From: Desulfobacteraceae bacterium
GTDB lineage: Bacteria; Desulfobacterota; DSM-4660; Desulfatiglandales; Desulfatiglandaceae
DNA: 13,588 nucleotides
Assembly: GCA_030611815.1 (NCBI GenBank)
Contig: JAUWPC010000049.1
Span: 1-13,588, forward strand
Direction: 5' to 3'
The notes below the pieces were generated by a model. It had not been told where the DNA came from and did not search any database. It saw only the letters and a program-made list of their open reading frames with translations. Positions 7,398 to 13,508 of the stretch are shown in pieces (within the stretch, counting starts at the first letter, position 1; every line of letters begins with the position of its first letter). The position numbers and the translations under genes are program-made.

Positions 7398-8375
7398 ATG
7401 GAACTGAGAAGATACATCGCTCGAAGGATGATCCAGGTCGTAATAATCTTTTTTTTGATCCTTACGGTGCTCTTTTTGCTTTTCCGTTTGGCCCCGGGGG
7501 ATCCTGTTTCCATGATGGTCGATCCGGATATGACTCACGAGGATGCAGAAATTCTGATCGTCCAATTGGGCCTTGATAAACCGATAGGGGTTCAGTATCT
7601 CATTTATCTAAAGAATTTCTTCACGGGTGATTTCGGGTATTCCTTCCATTATGGGGAACCGGTTGTGGATATCATATGGAACCGCCTCCCTAACACCATC
7701 CTGCTCTTCACCACATCTATTATCCTCTCGGCGTTCGTGGGCGTATTCTTAGGCAAAATAGCCTCATGGCACAAGGGTAAAAAAACAGACTCGCTGATGA
7801 CTATCGGGGCCTTGGTCACCCACACCCTTTTTCTCCCCTGGCTCGCCTTGATTCTGATCTGGGTATTTGGCTACAAGTTTGGATGGTTTCCCATTAACGG
7901 CATGATTTCGGAAGAGGTGTGGCTTGACCCGGAAGCCGGTTTTATAACCAAGGCCTTAGATGTCATGTATCACATGGTCCTCCCCTTATTTACCCTCTTT
8001 CTGATACATTTCGGGGCCTACCTCCTGATAATGCGGAGTAGTATGTTAGAGACCCTAAAAGAGGATTATATCTTGACTGCGAGGGCCAAGGGCCTTGAGG
8101 AAAAGGTGATCCGCGACCATCATGCGGCCCCAAACGCAGCCCTTCCCGTGGTCACAAGCGTGGGGCTCAGTCTGGCATTTTCTATTAACGGGGGCGCCCT
8201 GACGGAAACGGTTTTCACCTGGCCCGGTATAGGGAGGGAATTAGTCTCTTCAGTCAGCCAGAATGATTATCCGTTGGCACTGGCCTGTTTCTTGATGATT
8301 GCCGGGGTTGTTCTGGTTTCCAACTTAGTGGTCGATGTGCTCTATGCATATCTGGACCCGAGGATTAGATATTAG
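7398..8375 (+). CDS. Peptide-type ABC transporter permease (DppB/OppB-like)
   Basis: The first inner-membrane subunit, 325 residues, forms the pore with the next permease. Its N-terminus (YIARRMIQVVIIFFLILTVL) is the first membrane helix and leads to RLAPGDPVSMM, typical of DppB/OppB. About five more hydrophobic segments follow (around 100-120, 134-157, 192-213, 251-270 and 294-316). The EAA-type loop that docks on the ATPases is at 222-250 (EDYILTARAKGLEEKVI), with HHAAPNAALP where HALRNALLP is common. The chain ends YLDPRIRY, a usual ending. ATG at 7398 is the natural start before the first helix, although no good ribosome site precedes it. The partner permease gene lies 379 bp downstream, an unusually wide separation, filled by a repeat region. 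Confidence 0.92.
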   Translation: MELRRYIARRMIQVVIIFFLILTVLFLLFRLAPGDPVSMMVDPDMTHEDAEILIVQLGLDKPIGVQYLIYLKNFFTGDFGYSFHYGEPVVDIIWNRLPNTILLFTTSIILSAFVGVFLGKIASWHKGKKTDSLMTIGALVTHTLFLPWLALILIWVFGYKFGWFPINGMISEEVWLDPEAGFITKALDVMYHMVLPLFTLFLIHFGAYLLIMRSSMLETLKEDYILTARAKGLEEKVIRDHHAAPNAALPVVTSVGLSLAFSINGGALTETVFTWPGIGRELVSSVSQNDYPLALACFLMIAGVVLVSNLVVDVLYAYLDPRIRY

Positions 8376-8380
8376 GGAGA

Positions 8381-8743
8381 AGTGGCTAAAGTCGAACTCA
8401 GGTTTTTATGCAACCTTAGGGGTAAATTGCCGGTGTAATAGTAATCGAATGACGATCAAGGAGTGACGAATGACGAAGAAAAACAAAGACTGAGCCTGTT
8501 GAGAGTTCATTCGCCGTAAGAATTCGTAATTCGGAACTCGTCTGTTCGATACTCGATTGTTGAAGAAAGATACTATCAATATAGCCTAACCCGGATAAAC
8601 CGGAAAAGTGCCTACGTGAGTTACGCCATCTCAGGCGGGGTGACCGAAGTAACGGCCATGCCCCAAAGGGCACAACGAAGCATGAAAGCACGGGTTGGGC
8701 ACAATTTTAATGTAATTAGTTGAAATCCTTAACTTTAGGCACT
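8381..8743. repeat. Candidate inverted-repeat element between the two permease genes
   Basis: The gap is bounded by AGTGGCTAAAGT (8381-8392) and its inverted partner ACTTTAGGCACT (8732-8743), 11 of 12 matching. A third related end, AGTGCCTACGTGAG, lies inside at 8607-8620, so the element may be compound or the true unit may be 8607-8743. The interior has several dyads: CCGG-ATAAA-CCGG (8591-8603), GTTACGCC folding on GGCGGGGTGAC (8620-8644), CCG-AAGTAA-CGG, and TGCCC-CAAA-GGGCA (8659-8672). There is no convincing gene. A 91-codon minus-strand frame (8691-8416) and a 21-codon plus-strand frame (8658) have no ribosome site. It appears to have been inserted within a transporter operon. No clear target duplication is visible. 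Confidence 0.45.
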
Positions 8744-8754
8744 TTCATATAAAA

Positions 8755-9684
8755 ATGGTATCTAAACAAAACAATAATATAAAAAGATCAGAAAGATATC
8801 CCTGGCTGATCTCTTTCTTGGAAGGCTGGTCTATTTTCAGGCAGAATCTCTTGGGCAAGATAGGCCTTGTCCTCCTGATTATTTTTGCCTTGATGGCCCT
8901 GTGCAGCTACATCCCCCCATGGATAAACCCCATGTACAACCCGATGACAGGAGTCGATCCGGAGATCACGTCCTGCACGCCTCCCAGCCTGAGACACTGG
9001 TTGGGCACGGATTTCATGGGCAGGGATATCCTGAGCCAGCTCTTAGCTGGCGCCAGGATCGCCTTCATGGTCGGAATCTCGGCTGCAGTAATGAGTGTTG
9101 TCCTGGGTGTATCCATAGGTATGACGGCCGGATACATGGGGAGATTTGTAGACACCCTCTTAATGAGATTGGCAGATATGATCATGGTCATGCCGACGCT
9201 CCTTGTGGTGCTGCTCCTCTCCGCGGTCTTTGGACAGCTTAGCATCTGGACCATTGTCCTGATTATCGCCCTGTTCAGGTGGCCGGGGGTATCCAGGATA
9301 ATCAGGGGACAGACCCTCTCCCTGAAGCAGAGGCCTTTTATCGAGGCCGCCAAGGTGGCGGGGGCCTCCCATTTCCGGATAATATTTGTGCATATTATGC
9401 CTAATGTTCTACCTCTCGCCTTTCTGTTTATGACGTTTCGGGTCACCTCCGCAATTATTACCGAAGCCGCCCTCGCATTCTTAGGATTCGGTGATCCCGG
9501 CACTGTGAGCTGGGGCATGATGCTCCAGTGGGTGTGGAAGACCGGCCACATGTTTCAGGCGCCATACTGGCTCCTTCCCCCGGGGATCTGCATCTCATTG
9601 ATCACGCTTTCCTTTTATATGTTAGGAAGGGCTATGGATGAAGTACTCGACCCGAGGCTGAGAAGGGAGGACCAGACAGATTAA
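8755..9684 (+). CDS. Peptide-type ABC transporter permease (DppC/OppC-like)
   Basis: The second pore subunit, 309 residues. It has the DppC/OppC layout: a cytoplasmic start, a first helix at about 34-51 (GKIGLVLLIIFALMAL), a periplasmic stretch with HWLGTDFMGRDILSQLLAGAR at 81-101 (HxLGTDxxGRD is a hallmark of this subfamily), then five more hydrophobic segments. The ATPase-docking EAA loop lies at about 194-220 (PFIEAAKVAGASHFRIIF, then HIMPNVLP). Near the end AALAFLGFGDPGTVSWGMML and DEVLDPRLRR are conserved. ATG at 8755 is the plausible start but has no Shine-Dalgarno sequence (TTTCATATAAAA precedes it), perhaps a result of the repeat insertion just upstream. The stop codon TAA abuts the ATG of the next gene. 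Confidence 0.93.
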   Translation: MVSKQNNNIKRSERYPWLISFLEGWSIFRQNLLGKIGLVLLIIFALMALCSYIPPWINPMYNPMTGVDPEITSCTPPSLRHWLGTDFMGRDILSQLLAGARIAFMVGISAAVMSVVLGVSIGMTAGYMGRFVDTLLMRLADMIMVMPTLLVVLLLSAVFGQLSIWTIVLIIALFRWPGVSRIIRGQTLSLKQRPFIEAAKVAGASHFRIIFVHIMPNVLPLAFLFMTFRVTSAIITEAALAFLGFGDPGTVSWGMMLQWVWKTGHMFQAPYWLLPPGICISLITLSFYMLGRAMDEVLDPRLRREDQTD

Positions 9685-10638
9685 ATGGCCCTGTTAGAAG
9701 TGGAGAACATGAGCATCGGTTATAATACCAAGAAAGGCTATCTAAAGGCGGTTGAAGGGGTCTCTTTTACCTTGGAGGAGGGAGCGTCCTTAGGCTTTGT
9801 GGGAGAGTCAGGTTGTGGCAAGACTACGATCGGCATGGCCTTGATGGGGTTGCTCCCCCCTAACGGCTCGGTCAGAGAGGGGCGTATTCTCTTTGAGGGA
9901 AAAAATACGTTAAGGATGTCTGATGAGGAGATAAGAAAAATCAGATGGCGAAAGATGGCCATGATCTTTCAGGCGGCCATGAATGCCCTGAACCCTGTGC
10001 AGCGGGTGGGAAATCAGATCGCAGAGGCAATATTGGTTCACAACCCTTCAGTTGGAAAGGAAGAGGCGATGGGGCAGGTTGAGGCCCTTTTTGAACTTGT
10101 CGGGATACCGCGGGACCGCCTGAGAGATTATCCGCACCAGTACAGTGGAGGGATGAAACAGAGGGCCGTCATTGCCATGGCATTGGCCTGTCACCCAAAG
10201 TTGATTATTGCCGATGAGCCCACTACGGCCTTAGATGTCATTGTTCAGTCTCAGATCTTAGGAGAGATAAAGGATCTGCAAAAGGAATTTAATCTCAGCA
10301 TCATATTCATCTCCCACGACATCTCTATTGTGGCGGATATGTGTAAGGATATATGTGTAATGTATGCAGGCCAGTTAGTGGAATTCGGGCCGAGGGAAGA
10401 GGTCTTTGAATCCCCTTCCCACCCCTACACAAAGGCGCTTCTTTCATCTTTTCCAACAGTGACCGGCAAGAAGAGTGATTTGATCCCTATTCCGGGTGAA
10501 ACACCGAATCTGGTGATCCCGCCGGCAGGATGTCGTTTCTGTGATCGTTGTTCCGGGCCGGGGCCGTCCTGCCAGGCAGAAGCGCCGGAATGGGTTGAGA
10601 TAGGCCCGGGGCACAAGACCCTCTGCTGCAGGTGCTGA
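9685..10638 (+). CDS. Peptide-type ABC transporter ATPase (DppD/OppD-like)
   Basis: One of two ATPases powering the transporter, 317 residues. It shows the Walker A GESGCGKTT at 40-48, Q-loop Q96 (MIFQAAMNALNP), signature SGGMKQR at 154-160, Walker B LIIADEP at 173-179 with catalytic E178, and switch histidine H211 (ISHD). The C-terminal oligopeptide/dipeptide extension is cysteine-rich, with C283, C286, C289, C296, C314, C315 and C317. Four spaced cysteines are normal in this extension and have been linked to an iron-sulfur cluster in some DppD proteins, but CxxCxxC plus the CCRC ending is richer than usual. The ATG directly follows the permease stop (TAAATG), so the two are probably translationally coupled. 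Start and identity are secure; the ligand is not. Confidence 0.94.
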   Translation: MALLEVENMSIGYNTKKGYLKAVEGVSFTLEEGASLGFVGESGCGKTTIGMALMGLLPPNGSVREGRILFEGKNTLRMSDEEIRKIRWRKMAMIFQAAMNALNPVQRVGNQIAEAILVHNPSVGKEEAMGQVEALFELVGIPRDRLRDYPHQYSGGMKQRAVIAMALACHPKLIIADEPTTALDVIVQSQILGEIKDLQKEFNLSIIFISHDISIVADMCKDICVMYAGQLVEFGPREEVFESPSHPYTKALLSSFPTVTGKKSDLIPIPGETPNLVIPPAGCRFCDRCSGPGPSCQAEAPEWVEIGPGHKTLCCRC

Positions 10639-10649
10639 ATGGATTGATG

Positions 10650-10698
10650 CCCCGGTTAAATCGGCTACGCCGTTTCACTTCGTGAAAATTTAACGGGG
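10650..10698. repeat. Three-way-junction palindrome in the gap between the two ATPase genes
   Basis: The outer arms CCCCGGTTAAAT (10650-10661) and ATTTAACGGGG (10688-10698) pair over 11 bp with one bulged G. They enclose two perfect hairpins that abut with no linkers: CGGC-TAC-GCCG (10662-10672) and TTTCAC-TTC-GTGAAA (10673-10687). Every base of the 49-nt unit is thus stem, loop or bulge, a cloverleaf-like shape on either strand. It begins 12 nt after the DppD-like stop. No T-run follows, so it is not a simple terminator. It could be a REP-like dispersed element or an mRNA-stabilising structure. Confidence 0.65.
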
Positions 10699-10708
10699 TA
10701 AAATTGTT

Positions 10709-10731
10709 GATTGATGATTGGCGATTGAAAA
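10709..10731. repeat. GATTGATGATTG-type intergenic repeat, copy 2
   Basis: GATTGATGATTG then GCGATTGAAAA follows the three-way-junction palindrome. It differs at one position from the copy at 13328-13350 and at several from the one at 7266-7288. All three are plus-strand and lie at or just after the end of a gene. Confidence 0.5.
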
Positions 10732-10765
10732 CCCGGCCGAAGGCATTTTTTAGGGCTATAATAGT

Positions 10766-11767
10766 ATGCATAAGAGAGATGAATCTGTCCTCGAAATAAG
10801 AGACGTAAGCAAGATATATAAGACCAGGGGGGCTTTTTTTGGTAGCTCGGGCAAGGATGTCACTGCGCTTTATCGGATCTCCCTCGATATATTTAAGGGA
10901 GAGATCTTTGGCTTAGTGGGGGAAAGCGGCAGTGGCAAGACAACGATGGGTCGTTTGATTGTCGGTCTTGAAGATGTGAATTCGGGGGAAATAGTCCTGG
11001 ATGGCCGCGAAATTGTCGGGTTGAGGGGGCGTGCACAAAAAGAGTTCCGGCGCAAAGTCCAGATGATTTTTCAGGATCCTTATCAATCCCTTAATCCCCA
11101 GCGTTCCATCTATGATACGGTGTCGGAACCCCTGAAAATTCATGGAATAGGGGATGCCTCCACCAGAAAGGACTTAGTCAGAGAGACCTTGAAATCAGTC
11201 GGCCTGTCTCCTCCTGACGACTTCTTTTTCAAATATCCTCATCGCCTGAGCGGGGGCCAGAGACAGAGGGTTGCCATTGCCCGGGCCATGATCTTGAACC
11301 CCGAATTCGTTATATCTGACGAACCGACCTCCATGCTCGATGCCTCCATTTCAGCACAAATATTCAATATCTTATTAGAGCTGAGGAATAAACTTGGGGT
11401 AACACAGTTGTTTATCACCCATAGCCTCGCTGCGGCGCGGTACCTTTGCGACAGGGTCGCAGTGATATATCGGGGGAACCTGATGGAGGTGGGCCCGGCA
11501 GAAGAAGTGATCCGGAATCCGAAACACCCTTATACCCAGGCGCTCCTCGATGCCGTGCCCAAATTCGGACATGATAGGGATGCGAAGCGTTATGGAACTC
11601 TTCTCGCCAAGGACCGTGATGTGGAGGAGGATGCGGGGTGTGTTTTCTTTCCAAGGTGCGCGGCCGCACATGAAGATAGATGTGGCCGGAAGCAGCCTGG
11701 TTTAAGCCAGCTTGGTGATGGCCATTTTGTCGCGTGCTTTCGTCTGGAAGCGATGCATGAGGCGTGA
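10766..11767 (+). CDS. Peptide-type ABC transporter ATPase (DppF/OppF-like)
   Basis: The second ATPase of the importer, 333 residues. Walker A GESGSGKTT is at 52-60, the Q-loop Q103 is in MIFQDPYQSLNP (the DPYxSLNP form marks DppF/OppF), the signature LSGGQRQR is at 161-168, and Walker B FVISDEP at 181-187 has catalytic E186. Switch histidine H219 is present, but the aspartate that usually follows is serine (ITHSLAA), a mild change that should not abolish activity. The C-terminal extension holds three cysteines (GCVFFPRC, DRCG) and a final one (FVACF), as in related transporters. It is separated from DppD by 127 bp of repeats. No good ribosome site precedes the ATG; a TATAAT at 10757 is too close to the ATG to serve as its -10. 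Confidence 0.93.
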   Translation: MHKRDESVLEIRDVSKIYKTRGAFFGSSGKDVTALYRISLDIFKGEIFGLVGESGSGKTTMGRLIVGLEDVNSGEIVLDGREIVGLRGRAQKEFRRKVQMIFQDPYQSLNPQRSIYDTVSEPLKIHGIGDASTRKDLVRETLKSVGLSPPDDFFFKYPHRLSGGQRQRVAIARAMILNPEFVISDEPTSMLDASISAQIFNILLELRNKLGVTQLFITHSLAAARYLCDRVAVIYRGNLMEVGPAEEVIRNPKHPYTQALLDAVPKFGHDRDAKRYGTLLAKDRDVEEDAGCVFFPRCAAAHEDRCGRKQPGLSQLGDGHFVACFRLEAMHEA

Positions 11768-11775
11768 TATATGGG

Positions 11776-11794
11776 AGTGCCTAAAATTAAAGAT
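11776..11794 (+). repeat. Isolated copy of the AGTGCCTAAA repeat end
   Basis: AGTGCCTAAAATTAAAGAT matches, at 17 of 19 positions, the right end of the inter-permease element read on the minus strand (8743 to 8725). It lies 9 nt after the DppF-like stop. The partner end is not evident nearby, so this may be a solo end or a short dispersed repeat. Farther along the same gap (about 11828-11855) are four loose octamer-like units of the CCCATCAC/TCCATTAC kind. Confidence 0.45.
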
Positions 11795-11890
11795 GTTATC
11801 TGACTTTTCAACTCTATTTCTGCTTTCCCATCAACCCATCACTCCATTACTCCGTGAATGGTTGCGGATCAGGTTTCCAGAGTAGAATGA

Positions 11891-13333
11891 ATGTTCTTGC
11901 GGGAATTAGACCACGTTAGACACCTGTTTGAATCTGTGAACGGTACTTTTGTCGGCGTGGGCATGACGGCCTTTCCCAGGATCATACCCTCTTATTTTCT
12001 TGATTCATATTGCATTATAACCTTAAGAAAAACCGGTGACTTACGTCTGCTTAGGAAGAAGGCGAAAATCTTCTGTCTTGAGGAAGAGACAGGGGGCTTT
12101 CTCCCGGAAAACGCTTGCAATTCCTATCGTCTACTCGCCCATCAAATTATAACAGGCTATTTGAACAAACTTCCCGACCCGAAACACCTTTTATTGTATC
12201 AGAATTATCCTGATTTGGAGAGATTGGCCAAGAAAGAGGGTTGGATCCTCTTGGCCAACCCAGCGGATCTGCGCCTTAGGCTTAGGGAAAGGGCTTTTTT
12301 TCAACACATGGGGGTAGCGCTTGATCTCCGCCTGGCACCTGGGGCGATCTGGCCGATCGAGGTAATCCGTGAGCGTGGCTATGAAGAATGGGCCTCCATG
12401 TTAGGTCCGGAGTTAGTGATCCAGCTCCCGGACATCGGTCAGGGTGGTGGTCGGGGCACATTCTTCGTTCGTTCAGCCGAGGCGTATGATATACTTGTGG
12501 AGAGGTTGAGAGGGGACTCCTGGCGGGATGTCCGGCTCAAATCTGTCTCCATTCGCAGGTTTATAGAGGGGATTCCGGTCAGCATGGCCATCTGCATTAC
12601 AAGACATGGGAACCTAACATCAGGGCTCCAGGAACAGCTTGTTGACCTCCCCTATTGCAAGGACTTTTTAGAGGACGGCATATTTTGCGGCCACGTATGG
12701 GATGAGACGCCCTGGCCACCATTTATTCAAGAGGACGCCTTGAAGCAGGCCAACAGGATTGGGGAATATGTTTCTTCCCTTGGGTATAGAGGGATACTCG
12801 GGATCGATTTCATTATCGATGAGGGGGGCCGGGAAATCTGCCCGATTGAGATCAACCCCCGATTTACCGGGGCCTTTCCCATGCTATCGCTTCTGCATCT
12901 TCAGAATGGGATTATACCATTGGATGTATTTCACATGCTCGAGTTTTTGGACCTCCCATACCAGCTCGACGTGGAAGAGCTGAACAAGAAATATGCCAGC
13001 CCGATGAAGGGAAGTCATCTCCTCCTCTTCCTCCCGCCAGGGGGGCAGAAACCCCGGTTTGACCGGTTACTGCCCGGTCTTTACGAATATAAGCCTGGTG
13101 AAAAGAGATTCTTTTTCAGAAGAGACTCAATGGAATACAGGGATATCCAAAATGAGAACCAGTTTGTATTAGTTGACGGGCCCCCTAACATTGGCGGGAA
13201 CGGTGCAGTTTCTACCGATCCTCTCGGCAGGTTGTGCCATATCCTTTTTTCCTATCCTGTTGTGGATAAGGAGGGCGCCATGTCACCACATGCCCGCGTC
13301 GCGTTGGAGTGGATCTATGGGATTGATGATTGA
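11891..13333 (+). CDS. Divergent ATP-grasp protein, probable carboxylate-amine ligase
   Basis: A 480-residue protein with an ATP-grasp core but no close family name I can give. Residues 1-125 form a pre-ATP-grasp-like domain. The core follows at about 126-340: RERAFFQHMG around R134, IQLPDIGQGGGRGTFFV at 177-193 with the glycine-rich loop, SIRRFIEGIPVSMAI, then D306 (GILGIDFIID) and EINPRF at 320-325 with metal ligands E320 and N322. The two lysines that usually contact ATP appear as R134 and Q178, which is odd. About 140 residues follow the core and resemble the biotin-carboxylase/PurK-like C-terminal regions only loosely. ATG at 11891 has no strong ribosome site. The stop lies inside a GATTGATGATTG repeat. 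By context it is a third ligation step; a non-catalytic or altered-nucleotide role is the alternative. Confidence 0.78.
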   Translation: MFLRELDHVRHLFESVNGTFVGVGMTAFPRIIPSYFLDSYCIITLRKTGDLRLLRKKAKIFCLEEETGGFLPENACNSYRLLAHQIITGYLNKLPDPKHLLLYQNYPDLERLAKKEGWILLANPADLRLRLRERAFFQHMGVALDLRLAPGAIWPIEVIRERGYEEWASMLGPELVIQLPDIGQGGGRGTFFVRSAEAYDILVERLRGDSWRDVRLKSVSIRRFIEGIPVSMAICITRHGNLTSGLQEQLVDLPYCKDFLEDGIFCGHVWDETPWPPFIQEDALKQANRIGEYVSSLGYRGILGIDFIIDEGGREICPIEINPRFTGAFPMLSLLHLQNGIIPLDVFHMLEFLDLPYQLDVEELNKKYASPMKGSHLLLFLPPGGQKPRFDRLLPGLYEYKPGEKRFFFRRDSMEYRDIQNENQFVLVDGPPNIGGNGAVSTDPLGRLCHILFSYPVVDKEGAMSPHARVALEWIYGIDD

Positions 13334-13350
13334 TGATTGTCGATTGAAAA
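13328..13350. repeat. GATTGATGATTG-type intergenic repeat, copy 3, spanning a stop codon
   Basis: GATTGATGATTG then TCGATTGAAAA, one base different from the copy at 10709-10731. It includes the last codon and TGA stop (13331-13333) of the ATP-grasp gene, so the last residues of that protein (GIDD) come from repeat sequence. Confidence 0.5.
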
Positions 13351-13380
13351 AAGATGGAAAGCCTGAGGATTCGGGATCCG

Positions 13381-13492
13381 GGCGTAGGCGCAAGGCGTTA
13401 GGCGCAAGGAATTTTACGAGCATTCCCGCTTAAAAACGGGATCTTCGACAAGTATCGAGCATCCAGTATCGAGCATCCAGTATCCAGCATCC
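13381..13492. repeat. Tandem repeats upstream of the amidohydrolase-like gene
   Basis: Three small repeats fill this gap. First come GGCGTAGGCGCAA and GGCGTTAGGCGCAA (13381-13407). Then a hairpin TCCCG/CGGGA (13424-13441) with an eight-base A-rich loop and no T-run. Then three tandem 14-mers (13451-13492): AGTATCGAGCATCC twice, and AGTATCCAGCATCC once, which can also be read as six heptamers AGYATCS. The array ends 3 nt before the AAGGAG ribosome site of the next gene. Confidence 0.65.
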
Positions 13493-13495
13493 AGC

Positions 13496-13501
13496 AAGGA
13501 G
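13496..13501 (+). promoter_or_regulatory. Ribosome binding site deciding the GTG start of the last gene
   Basis: AAGGAG lies 7 nt before GTG 13509-13511. It is a near-ideal Shine-Dalgarno and is the reason for calling a GTG start for the partial gene. Confidence 0.65.
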
Positions 13502-13508
13502 ATGCGTT

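Noticed and set aside
8416..8691. Minus-strand open frame of 91 codons in the gap between permeases
   Set aside because: It covers the hairpin-rich repeat region, has no ribosome site, and no domain is recognised; better explained as repeat DNA.
8658..8723. Plus-strand mini-gene of 21 codons as a possible precursor peptide for the ligases and radical SAM enzyme
   Set aside because: No Shine-Dalgarno, lies inside the inverted-repeat region, and shows no leader/core pattern; a precursor peptide is not supported anywhere in the gaps.
8376..8754. Riboswitch in the inter-permease gap
   Set aside because: Several hairpins are present, but I could not match conserved core bases of any known riboswitch class, and the terminal inverted repeats favour a mobile or dispersed element.
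8907..9551. Minus-strand open frame of 214 codons opposite the DppC-like permease
   Set aside because: It lies wholly antisense to a well-supported permease, has no family features or ribosome site, and reads as a by-product of the codon use of the gene on the other strand.
10757..10762. TATAAT just before the DppF-like gene as a promoter -10
   Set aside because: It is only 3 nt from the ATG, so transcription would begin inside the gene, and no matching -35 is seen.
13381..13492. CRISPR array
   Set aside because: The units are 7-14 bp tandem copies with no spacers between them.
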